Shown here in pieces: positions 17,542-24,009 of a stretch of DNA of 24,009 bases. Under the pieces are notes generated by a model. It had not been told where the DNA came from. It saw only the letters and a program-made list of their open reading frames with translations, and made no database searches. The stretch covers positions 1 to 24,009 of the forward strand of contig JAZLDV010000003.1 of the NCBI GenBank assembly GCA_045614925.1. Reading direction: 5' to 3'. Numbering within the stretch: the first letter of the stretch is position 1; every line of letters begins with the position of its first letter. This DNA comes from JAZLDV01 sp045614925. Its GTDB lineage: Bacteria; Bacillota_I; Bacilli_A; Erysipelotrichales; Coprobacillaceae. The translations under genes were made by a program, and so were the position numbers.

Positions 17542-19029
17542 ATGAAGAAATTTTTACTATACATTTTATCTTTAACGATAGTTGTAAGTGCTGCTGTTGC
17601 TGGAACTGTTGCTTACTTAACAAGTGAAGATAGTGATGTAAATGTTATGACATTGGGGAATGTTCAAATTGATCAAATCGAACAACAATGGAAAGAAGAC
17701 GGAACATTAAAAGATTTTGATAACAAAGAAGGATATGAATTATATCCTGCAGTAGGTGATGTGGCTACTGAAGTGGGAACTGGTACAGTAAATGGACAAG
17801 ACTACACAAAATATACGATTGAAAACGTAGTTGATAAAATTGTAACAGTAGAAAATACTGGTAAATCTGATGCTTATGTAAGAACATGGTTCGCATTTGA
17901 ACAAGGTTCTCTAACAAAAGCAAGATTTGATGAAGTTATTAAAATGAATATTAATGAAGCAAATTGGCATTTTGAAGAATATGCTTCAGATGTAGAAATT
18001 ACTGATGGTAAAACAGGAACAACTAATAAATATGTTGTTGTATGTGCTACATATGTAGGAGATGGTACTTGTGTATTAAATCCTGAAAAAATCACTGAAC
18101 CAAGCTTATTACAAGTTTATATGGATGCAGTAGCAACTAATGAAGATGTGGAAGCTGTAGATGGTAATAAAAATGGAACATATGAAATCTTAGTATTTAC
18201 TCAAGCAATTCAAACAAAAGGATTTGAAGTGCCTACAACTTATTCAAACAATTCACCAGCATTACTAACTGCTATGGCAGCATTAAATGAAGGTTTTAGT
18301 GAAACTCATCCTTGGGTAAATGGTGTAAATAATCCTGAAACAGTGGAAACTCCAGAAGCATTTAAAGAAGCAATGGTTAATGGGGAAGATGTTGTTTTAA
18401 ATGCTGATATTGTTATTGATGAAAGTTTTGAAATTAAAGAAAATGTTAATATTGATTTAAATGGGCATACTTTAGATGTAAGTAATTTAGTATTAAATGC
18501 AGAAAATTCTACAATTGAAAACGGAACGATTTCAAGTTACGAAGACAATATGATGGTTCCACATCTAAAAGTATCTACTGGAACAGTAACTATGAAAAAT
18601 GTAGATATTAATATTGATAATTCAATTGTTTATCAAGCTCAAGGAAACAGAAGTTACTATGAATTTAGTGGGATTGAAGTTGATGGTGGAGAATTAATAT
18701 TAGATGATTGTGATTTAAAAGTAGGGACATATAGAAAATGTACTTGGATGTTTACTTATGGAATTACACTTATGAATAATGGTAGTGCAATTATAAATGG
18801 TGGATCTATTACTGTTGAAAGTAGTAGTGGTACTATACTAAATGAAGAATACGCAATAGCTAATAACAATACTTCAACTGTTACATTAAATAATGTTGCT
18901 GTTGATTCTACTATTTACGGATCAACAATGCGTGGAAAATTAGTTGTGAATACAACTGATACAACTATTACTGATTCTGATTTTATTTTCTATACAGATG
19001 GACAATTAGAACTTAACTATATCAAATAA
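17542..19029 (+). CDS. SipW-type secreted protein: TasA-like module plus beta-helix-like region
   Basis: A 495-aa exported protein distant from sipW. Its signal peptide ends VAGTVAYLTSEDSDVNVMTLG, the same SipW pattern as the operon proteins (cleavage predicted after Ala24). Residues 25 to about 255 resemble a TasA-like module, with VENTGKSDAYVRTWFAFEQ and the late strand VFTQAIQTKGF. After a short hinge, residues about 270-495 form a series of short strands rich in Asn, Asp, Gly and Val: VNIDLNGHTLDVSNLVLNA, ENGTISS, VTMKNVDINID, LILDDCDLKV and TVTLNNVAVD. This is the look of a right-handed parallel beta-helix, as in pectate-lyase-like surface proteins; I see no clear catalytic residues. GAGGAGG (17528-17534) supports the ATG at 17542 over the one at 17536. 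It is a single gene with its own promoter and terminator, and there is no cell-wall anchor. It may be a fibre accessory or tip protein. Confidence 0.82.
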   Translation: MKKFLLYILSLTIVVSAAVAGTVAYLTSEDSDVNVMTLGNVQIDQIEQQWKEDGTLKDFDNKEGYELYPAVGDVATEVGTGTVNGQDYTKYTIENVVDKIVTVENTGKSDAYVRTWFAFEQGSLTKARFDEVIKMNINEANWHFEEYASDVEITDGKTGTTNKYVVVCATYVGDGTCVLNPEKITEPSLLQVYMDAVATNEDVEAVDGNKNGTYEILVFTQAIQTKGFEVPTTYSNNSPALLTAMAALNEGFSETHPWVNGVNNPETVETPEAFKEAMVNGEDVVLNADIVIDESFEIKENVNIDLNGHTLDVSNLVLNAENSTIENGTISSYEDNMMVPHLKVSTGTVTMKNVDINIDNSIVYQAQGNRSYYEFSGIEVDGGELILDDCDLKVGTYRKCTWMFTYGITLMNNGSAIINGGSITVESSSGTILNEEYAIANNNTSTVTLNNVAVDSTIYGSTMRGKLVVNTTDTTITDSDFIFYTDGQLELNYIK

Positions 19030-19048
19030 AAATTATATAAAATATGGG

Positions 19049-19083
19049 AATCCAACTGTTATAAACAGTTGGATTTTATTTTT
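19049..19083 (+). terminator. intrinsic terminator of the TasA/beta-helix gene
   Basis: AATCCAACTGTT (19049-19060) pairs with AACAGTTGGATT (19064-19075) around a 3-nt loop, followed by TTATTTTT. Confidence 0.92.
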
Positions 19084-19142
19084 GTTAAAAAGATATGAAA
19101 ATATTGTTTCGTAATAAAAACATGATTGAAAATATAGCTTTA

Positions 19143-19171
19143 TTGAACTTAAAAGGATGATTTGATATAAT
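19143..19171 (+). promoter_or_regulatory. promoter of nfnAB
   Basis: TTGAAC (19143-19148), a 17-bp spacer and TATAAT (19166-19171) preceded by TGA (extended -10). It is one of the strongest promoter matches in the window; the start is near 19178. Confidence 0.75.
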
Positions 19172-19202
19172 ATTTAAACATAGTACAAAGGGGATGATGT
19201 GA

Positions 19203-20057
19203 ATGTATAAAATTATTCGTAAGGAAGTAATGAATGATGTCGTTGAATTAATGGAAATCTATGCTCCTCATGTTGCTAGAAAATGTGAACCTGGGCAATT
19301 TATTATATTAAGAGTAAATGAAATTGGAGAAAGAATTCCATTGACTATTGCTGATTTTGATAGAGAAAAAGAAACAATTACAATTATTTATCAGATTGTA
19401 GGTTTTTCTACGAGAGAATTAGCTAAATTAAATGAAGGTGATGAAATTTTAGATTTTGCAGGTCCGTTAGGTGAACCTACAAAATTACATAAACATAAAT
19501 ATGCAATTGGTGTTGCAGGTGGTGTAGGAAGTGCACCATTATATCCACAATTAAAAGCATTGGCTGAAATGGGGGTAGAAGTTGATGTGATTATTGGTGG
19601 AAGAGAAGCACAATATGTTTTGTGGGCAGATAAGTTTAGACAATTCTGTAAAAATGTATATATTACAACTGATGATGGATCTTTAGGGGAAAAAGGATTC
19701 GTTACAACAAAATTAAATCAGTTAATTGAAGAGGGAAAACAGATAGATGAAGTTATTGCGATTGGACCAGTTCCAATGATGAAAGCAGTTGTAGGAGTTA
19801 CAAAACCACATGCTATTAAAACATCTGTATCATTAAATCCTATTATGATTGATGGAACAGGAATGTGTGGATGTTGTAGAGTAAGTGTAGATGGTAAAAT
19901 TAAGTTTGCTTGTGTAGATGGTCCTGACTTTGATGGTTTAACTGTTGATTTTGATGAATTGATGGCTAGACAAAAAATGTTCAAAGAAGAAGAACATCAT
20001 GTAAATGAGCAATCAAATCATATCTGTAATTTAATGGGAGGTGTGAACAATGCCTAA
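19203..20057 (+). CDS. nfnA: NfnA, FAD/[2Fe-2S] subunit of NADH-dependent ferredoxin:NADP+ oxidoreductase
   Basis: The small subunit (284 aa) of the electron-bifurcating Nfn complex, which couples NADH and reduced ferredoxin to NADP+ reduction. It belongs to the ferredoxin-NADP reductase-like (sulfide dehydrogenase/PyrK-like) family. Seen here are the FAD-binding RIPLTIADF and IYQIVGFSTREL segments, the NAD-domain VAGGVGSAPLYP, and the cluster motif DGTGMCGCCR...KFACVDGPDFDG. Asp217, Cys222, Cys225 and Cys237 have the same spacing as the unusual Asp plus three Cys ligands of the Thermotoga NfnA cluster. It overlaps nfnB by 8 bp. AAAGGGGAT is the RBS. Without the partner it could be PyrK-like, but the nfnB neighbour settles the call. 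Confidence 0.92.
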   Translation: MYKIIRKEVMNDVVELMEIYAPHVARKCEPGQFIILRVNEIGERIPLTIADFDREKETITIIYQIVGFSTRELAKLNEGDEILDFAGPLGEPTKLHKHKYAIGVAGGVGSAPLYPQLKALAEMGVEVDVIIGGREAQYVLWADKFRQFCKNVYITTDDGSLGEKGFVTTKLNQLIEEGKQIDEVIAIGPVPMMKAVVGVTKPHAIKTSVSLNPIMIDGTGMCGCCRVSVDGKIKFACVDGPDFDGLTVDFDELMARQKMFKEEEHHVNEQSNHICNLMGGVNNA

Positions 20058-21438
20058 TTTGTCATTAGAAAAAGTAAAAATGCCAGAGCAGCAAGCAGAT
20101 ATTAGAAATAAAAATTTTAAAGAAGTTGCTTTAGGATATACAAAGGAACAGGCAATGGAAGAAGCATCTAGATGTTTAAATTGCCGACATAAGCCATGTG
20201 TGAATGGATGTCCCGTAGGAGTTCCAATTCCTGAATTTATTGAGTGTGTAGCTAAAGGTGAATTTGAAGAAGCTTATGATATTATCACTAGAGAAAACGC
20301 ATTACCTGCAATTTGTGGACGTGTATGTCCACAAGAAAATCAATGTGAAGGAAAATGTGTAAGAGGAATTAAAGGAGAATCAGTTGGAATTGGTAGATTA
20401 GAACGATTTGTTGCTGATTATCATAGAGAATATGGACAAGAAAAAGAAATTCAGATTGAAAAAAATCATAGAAAAGTAGCAGTTGTAGGAAGTGGACCAG
20501 CAGGTATTACTTGCGCTGGTGAACTTGCTAAAAAAGGATATGATGTTACAGTATTTGAAGCATTACATAAAACTGGTGGAGTTTTATCTTATGGTATTCC
20601 AGAGTTTAGATTACCTAAAGATTTAGTACAACATGAAGTTGATGGTGTTGCTAAATTAGGTGTTAAATTTGTAACAAATGTTATTGTAGGAAGATCAATG
20701 ACAATTGATGAATTACAAGAAGAAGGATATGAAGCAATATTTGTAGGAAGTGGAGCTGGATTACCACGTTTCCAAGGAATTCCTGGAGAGAACCTAAATG
20801 GTGTTTATGCAGCGAATGAGTTCTTAACACGTGTAAATCTTATGAAAGGATATGAGTTCCCTCACTATCCTACACCTGTTAAAGTAGGTCAAGATGTATG
20901 TGTTATTGGGGCTGGAAATGTTGCGATGGATGCAGCAAGAACAGCGAAACGTTTAGGTGCTAAAAATGTTTATATTGTTTATCGTAGAGGTGAAGAAGAA
21001 ATTCCAGCAAGACTTGAAGAAGTTCATCATGCAAAAGAAGAAGGAATTATCTTTAAATTATTAACAAATCCTGTAGAAATACACGGTAAAGATGGATGGG
21101 TTGAGTCAATGGAATGTGTAGAAATGACTTTAGGAGAACCTGATGAAAGTGGAAGAAGAAGACCAGTTGTAAAGGAAGGATCTAATTTTACTATTTCAAC
21201 ACAGACTGTTATTGTATCGATTGGACAAAGTCCTAATCCATTAATCAGACAGACAACACCTGGATTAGAAACTCAAAGATGGGGTGGAATCATTGTTGAT
21301 GAAGAAACAATGAAAACAAGCAAAGATGGTGTCTATGCAGGTGGAGATGTTGTGACTGGAGCAGCAACTGTTATCTTAGCGATGGGTGCTGGAAAGAAAG
21401 CAGCTTATGCAATTGATGAGGCATTAAAAAACAAATAA
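20050..21438 (+). CDS. nfnB: NfnB, large subunit of the Nfn complex (GltA-like)
   Basis: A 462-aa flavoprotein related to the glutamate-synthase small subunit; in Nfn it carries the bifurcating FAD, the NADP(H) site and two [4Fe-4S] clusters. Cluster ligands are visible as CLNCRHKPCVNGC (Cys42, 45, 50, 54) and CGRVCPQENQCEGKC (Cys89-103 region). The FAD Rossmann motif is VAVVGSGPAG, the nucleotide site is CVIGAGNVAMDAARTAKRLG, and the C-terminal FAD segment is VYAGGDVVTGAATV. GGGAGGTG inside the end of nfnA is the RBS; the 8-bp overlap indicates coupled synthesis. Because the NfnA partner is adjacent and no large glutamate synthase gene is present, Nfn is much more likely than glutamate synthase. 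Confidence 0.92.
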   Translation: MPNLSLEKVKMPEQQADIRNKNFKEVALGYTKEQAMEEASRCLNCRHKPCVNGCPVGVPIPEFIECVAKGEFEEAYDIITRENALPAICGRVCPQENQCEGKCVRGIKGESVGIGRLERFVADYHREYGQEKEIQIEKNHRKVAVVGSGPAGITCAGELAKKGYDVTVFEALHKTGGVLSYGIPEFRLPKDLVQHEVDGVAKLGVKFVTNVIVGRSMTIDELQEEGYEAIFVGSGAGLPRFQGIPGENLNGVYAANEFLTRVNLMKGYEFPHYPTPVKVGQDVCVIGAGNVAMDAARTAKRLGAKNVYIVYRRGEEEIPARLEEVHHAKEEGIIFKLLTNPVEIHGKDGWVESMECVEMTLGEPDESGRRRPVVKEGSNFTISTQTVIVSIGQSPNPLIRQTTPGLETQRWGGIIVDEETMKTSKDGVYAGGDVVTGAATVILAMGAGKKAAYAIDEALKNK

Positions 21439-21447
21439 TAATGAATA

Positions 21448-21488
21448 AGAGAAAAGTATGTGATAAGCATATATTTTTCTCTTTTATT
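21448..21488 (+). terminator. intrinsic terminator of nfnAB
   Basis: A long stem (21448-21462 with 21468-21482, AGAGAAAAGTATGTG against CATATATTTTTCTCT, with two G-U pairs) is capped by a 5-nt loop and followed by TTTATTTT. Confidence 0.85.
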
Positions 21489-21502
21489 TTATTAGTGTTA
21501 TA

Positions 21503-21511
21503 TGATATAAT
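21503..21511 (+). promoter_or_regulatory. extended -10 of the galMK promoter
   Basis: TGATATAAT is a perfect extended -10; the same TGATATAAT occurs before sipW and nfnA. The -35 position (TTATTT, 21483-21488) is poor and falls in the T-tail of the nfnB terminator. Confidence 0.55.
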
Positions 21512-21553
21512 CATTGTGTATGAAAGGGCATTCAGTTGTAAGGAGGTAAAAAC

Positions 21554-22567
21554 ATGATTGAGGTGACTAAAAAATTAGAAAATGGGATTGACCTAATTTC
21601 TATGAAAAGTGATGACCTTGAAGTTGTTGTAACAAACTTCGGTTGTACTATAGTCAAAGTTCTTATGAAAGATAAGCATGGAAACATAGATGACGTCGTA
21701 TTAGGATACGACGAAATGGAAAAATATGCGACTTTAGATGCTTATTTAGGAGCTTTAGTAGGACGTGTAGCAAACAGAATTAAAAAAGGTCATTTTGAAT
21801 TGAATGGAAAAGAATATAATTTAGCTATCAATAATGGTCCTAACCATTTACATGGTGGAATTAAAGGGTTCAGTTATCAGACATTTGATTATGAAATCAA
21901 AGATGATAATACAGTAGAATTCCATTATTTATCAAAACATATGGAAGAAGGATATCCAGGTAATTTAGATCTTAAAGCTATCTATACATTAGAAGGAGAT
22001 ACATTAACTATTCGTTATGTAGGAACAACTGATGAAGATACTTTAATTAATATTACAAACCATTCTTATTTTAACTTATCAGGTAAAAAAGAAAACATCT
22101 ATAATCACTTATTAGTGATGAAAGCTGACAAGTTTGCTTGTGTAGATCCTGATGGATTAACAACAGGTGAATTTAGAGATGTAAAAGACACACCATTTGA
22201 CTTTAATGAACCAGCATTAATTGGTGATAGAGTTGAACAAGAAGATGAGCAATTAAAATTAGGAAATGGTTTCGATCATCCATTTGTATTTAATACAGAT
22301 AAAGATCAAGCTATTTTAATTCATGAAGAAAGTGGTAGAAAATTAACTGTGTCAACAACTTTACCAATGGCACAAATTTATACTGCTAACTATTTAGATG
22401 GACGTACAGGAAAATATGGACATCAATATTTTGCAAGAGATGCTGTATGTATTGAAACATCTGCACTTCCTGATGCAATCCATTTAGAAGAAAATCCAAC
22501 AACAATTTTAAAGAAAGGCGAAGTATATGATGAAACAACATCATATAAATTTGAGGTAATGAAATAA
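21554..22567 (+). CDS. galM: aldose 1-epimerase (galactose mutarotase)
   Basis: Aldose 1-epimerase converts beta-D-galactose to the alpha anomer, which galactokinase uses; it is the first step of the Leloir pathway. The 337-aa length is typical. Motifs seen are GRVANRIKKGHFELNGKEY near the start, NHLHGGIKGF (substrate-binding His), NITNHSYFNLSG (catalytic-base region His) and CIETSALPDA near the C-terminus with the expected catalytic Glu. No signal peptide is present. AGGAGG at 21541-21546 is the RBS. Its stop overlaps the start of galK by one base (TAATG), so the two are translationally coupled. Confidence 0.93.
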   Translation: MIEVTKKLENGIDLISMKSDDLEVVVTNFGCTIVKVLMKDKHGNIDDVVLGYDEMEKYATLDAYLGALVGRVANRIKKGHFELNGKEYNLAINNGPNHLHGGIKGFSYQTFDYEIKDDNTVEFHYLSKHMEEGYPGNLDLKAIYTLEGDTLTIRYVGTTDEDTLINITNHSYFNLSGKKENIYNHLLVMKADKFACVDPDGLTTGEFRDVKDTPFDFNEPALIGDRVEQEDEQLKLGNGFDHPFVFNTDKDQAILIHEESGRKLTVSTTLPMAQIYTANYLDGRTGKYGHQYFARDAVCIETSALPDAIHLEENPTTILKKGEVYDETTSYKFEVMK

Positions 22568-23850
22568 TGAAATTAGCAAGTTTAGTAATTAATGAAATTA
22601 AAAACAATGACTACAATGAAATCTTAAAAGATGTTTATGTAGATGAAGCATTAGTTGAAGGACAAAAAGGTAGATATGTTGCTGCTATCGAAAAATTTAT
22701 CGAATTATATGGAGATAAAGAAATTGAAATCTATTCTACACCAGGTAGAAGTGAAGTAAGTGGAAACCACACTGACCATCAACATGGTGAAGTTTTAGCT
22801 GCTGCTATTAACTTAGATATTATTGCAGTTGTTGCTAAAAAAGATGAAGATATTAAAGTATTATCTGATGGATATGATTTAAAAGCAGTTAGAATTGATG
22901 AATTAGATCCAAGAGAAGAAGAAAAAGAAACTTCTGAAGGATTAATCAGAGGTGTATTAGCTAGATATAAAGAATTAGGATTCAACATTGGTGGATTTGA
23001 AGCATTTATGACTTCTGATGTATTACAAGGTTCAGGATTATCATCTTCAGCAGCATTCGAAGTAATGATCGGAACTGTATTATCAGGATTATATAATGAT
23101 ATGACAATTGATCCAGTAACTATTGCACAAGTAGGACAATATGCAGAAAACGTATTCTTTGGTAAACCATGTGGATTAATGGATCAATGTGCATGTTCAG
23201 TAGGTGCTTTAATTAATATTGATTTCAAAGATACAGCTAACCCAATCGTTAGAAAAATTGATGTTGATTTCGCAGAATTCAAACATAGTTTATGTATCGT
23301 AGACGTTCATGCATCACATGCTGACTTAACTGATGATTATGCATCTATTCCAACTGAAATGAAAGCTGTTGCTAAATTCTTTGGAAAAGAATTCTTAAGA
23401 GAAGTTTGTGAATGTGAATTCTATGCTAAATTAGCAGAAGTAAGAGAAGCAGTAAACAACGATAGAGCAATCTTAAGAGCTATTCACTTATTTGAAGAAA
23501 ATAAACGTGTAGAAAAAGCAGTAGAAGCATTAAATGCAGGAGATTTCGAAGGATTCAAAGCAGTTATTAAAGCTTCTGGAGACAGTTCTTATAAATATTT
23601 ACAAAACATCTATTCAGATCATAATGTAACTAATCAAGCAGTTTCACTTGCAATCGCATTATCTGAATTAGTATTAAAAGATAACGGTGTATGCAGAGTT
23701 CATGGTGGAGGATTCGCTGGAACAATGCAAGCATTTGTTAAAGATGAATATGTTGAGACATATAAAACTGAAATTGAAAAAGTATTCGGTGAAGGATCAT
23801 GCCATATCTTAAAAGTAAGAAAATATGGTGGTAAAAAAGTAATCGCATAA
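22567..23850 (+). CDS. galK: galactokinase
   Basis: Galactokinase phosphorylates alpha-D-galactose at C1 with ATP (GHMP kinase family). The 427-aa protein is within the family range. It shows PGRSEVSGNHTDHQHG (galactose-binding signature, residues 59-74), the GHMP phosphate loop GSGLSSSAA (from 155), the catalytic-base region LMDQCACSVG (Asp206) and the C-terminal RVHGGGFAGTMQAFV. The HTDH signature, in place of HTDY, is a mild variant, and I would still expect galactose as substrate. It follows galM with a one-base overlap, and GAGGT at 22553-22557 serves as RBS. No galT or galE is in the window. A strong terminator ends the unit. Confidence 0.93.
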   Translation: MKLASLVINEIKNNDYNEILKDVYVDEALVEGQKGRYVAAIEKFIELYGDKEIEIYSTPGRSEVSGNHTDHQHGEVLAAAINLDIIAVVAKKDEDIKVLSDGYDLKAVRIDELDPREEEKETSEGLIRGVLARYKELGFNIGGFEAFMTSDVLQGSGLSSSAAFEVMIGTVLSGLYNDMTIDPVTIAQVGQYAENVFFGKPCGLMDQCACSVGALINIDFKDTANPIVRKIDVDFAEFKHSLCIVDVHASHADLTDDYASIPTEMKAVAKFFGKEFLREVCECEFYAKLAEVREAVNNDRAILRAIHLFEENKRVEKAVEALNAGDFEGFKAVIKASGDSSYKYLQNIYSDHNVTNQAVSLAIALSELVLKDNGVCRVHGGGFAGTMQAFVKDEYVETYKTEIEKVFGEGSCHILKVRKYGGKKVIA

Positions 23851-23855
23851 GACAC

Positions 23856-23887
23856 AAACATCTAAGCGTCAGCTTAGATGTTTTTTT
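23856..23887 (+). terminator. intrinsic terminator of galMK
   Basis: AAACATCTAAGC (23856-23867) pairs with GCTTAGATGTTT (23872-23883) around GTCA, followed by T to 23887. Confidence 0.94.
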
Positions 23888-23910
23888 CTTTTGAGTGCTA
23901 TTTTATGGTA

Positions 23911-23939
23911 TTGTGTTTTTATGTGAAATAAGATAGAAT
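23911..23939 (+). promoter_or_regulatory. promoter of the last, partial gene
   Basis: TTGTGT (23911-23916), a 17-bp spacer and TAGAAT (23934-23939), placed between the galMK terminator and a perfect Shine-Dalgarno. Confidence 0.5.
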
Positions 23940-23963
23940 AGAGGGACAATGGAGGTGATAACA

Positions 23964-24009
23964 ATGAAATTTTTAAAACTATTATTAGTATTACTGATGA
24001 TTGTTAATG
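23964..24009 (+). CDS. start of a secreted or membrane protein (partial)
   Basis: Only 15 codons are in the window: MKFLKLLLVLLMIVN. GGAGGTGAT at 23951-23959 is a full-length Shine-Dalgarno with correct spacing, so this is a real start. The Lys-Phe-Leu-Lys start and long Leu/Ile/Val run look like a signal peptide or first membrane helix. Function cannot be judged. Confidence 0.65.
   Translation, partial: MKFLKLLLVLLMIVN

Noticed and set aside
19082..19122. Rex-like sequences (TTGTTAAAAA, TTGTTTCGTAATAAAAACA) upstream of nfnA
   Set aside because: The half-sites are not well paired and they sit 20-60 bp above the promoter in AT-rich sequence; too weak to call.
20050..21438. Glutamate synthase small subunit
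   Set aside because: The 8-bp overlap with an NfnA-type gene bearing the Asp/Cys cluster motif, and no large glutamate synthase gene nearby, favour Nfn.

Overview
The window is about 24 kb of very AT-rich, densely coding DNA. Leu is mostly TTA and Arg mostly AGA, Shine-Dalgarno sites are strong (AGGAGG-like), and U-tailed hairpin terminators follow most operons. With pgk-tpiA, a Rex/CcpA-type adhE control region, NfnAB, galM-galK and a SipW/TasA-like surface locus, this points to an anaerobic, fermentative, low-GC Firmicute. My best guess is a gut Erysipelotrichales/Coprobacillaceae-type bacterium. That placement is inference; no rRNA is present.

Layout. 1-2020: glycolytic pair pgk-tpiA ending in a terminator. 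2090-8058: a surface-fibre operon. It has an extended -10 promoter, a foldable ~95-nt leader, the ER-type signal peptidase SipW, three different TasA/camelysin-like secreted proteins, two tandem hairpins, and a 978-aa protein with seven isopeptide-type (Cna-B/Spy0128-like) modules and a membrane/sorting tail. 8073-9973: an unrecognised lipoprotein and a Na+/Ca2+ exchanger-family antiporter. 9974-12938: adhE behind an elaborate control region with two cre-like and several Rex-like sites. 12943-15511: a NusG domain II membrane protein, then an FtsX/MacB-like ABC permease with Met-rich extracellular stretches and its ATPase. 15537-17349: an AIM24-family protein convergent with a HAD-IIB phosphatase. 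17470-19083: a second, isolated SipW-type secreted protein, a TasA-like module fused to a beta-helix-like region. 19143-21488: nfnA-nfnB. 21503-23887: galM-galK. 23911-24009: promoter, strong RBS and the first 15 codons of a secreted or membrane protein.

How the genes work together. The most distinctive content is the export system. Five proteins (four in the sipW operon, one about 9.5 kb away) carry the same unusual signal-peptide end, x-A followed by an aromatic residue and Leu/Ile, then usually an N-T-F-like motif. One local SipW probably processes all five, giving a matrix or fibre made of several TasA-like subunits plus a long covalently stabilised stalk. The metabolic genes fit a sugar fermenter: galactose entry (galM/galK), glycolysis (pgk/tpiA), ethanol formation to recycle NADH (adhE), and NfnAB to exchange electrons among NADH, NADPH and ferredoxin.

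Limits: everything is read by eye. Domain names come from recognised motifs, not searches, and promoter and operator calls are consensus matches.
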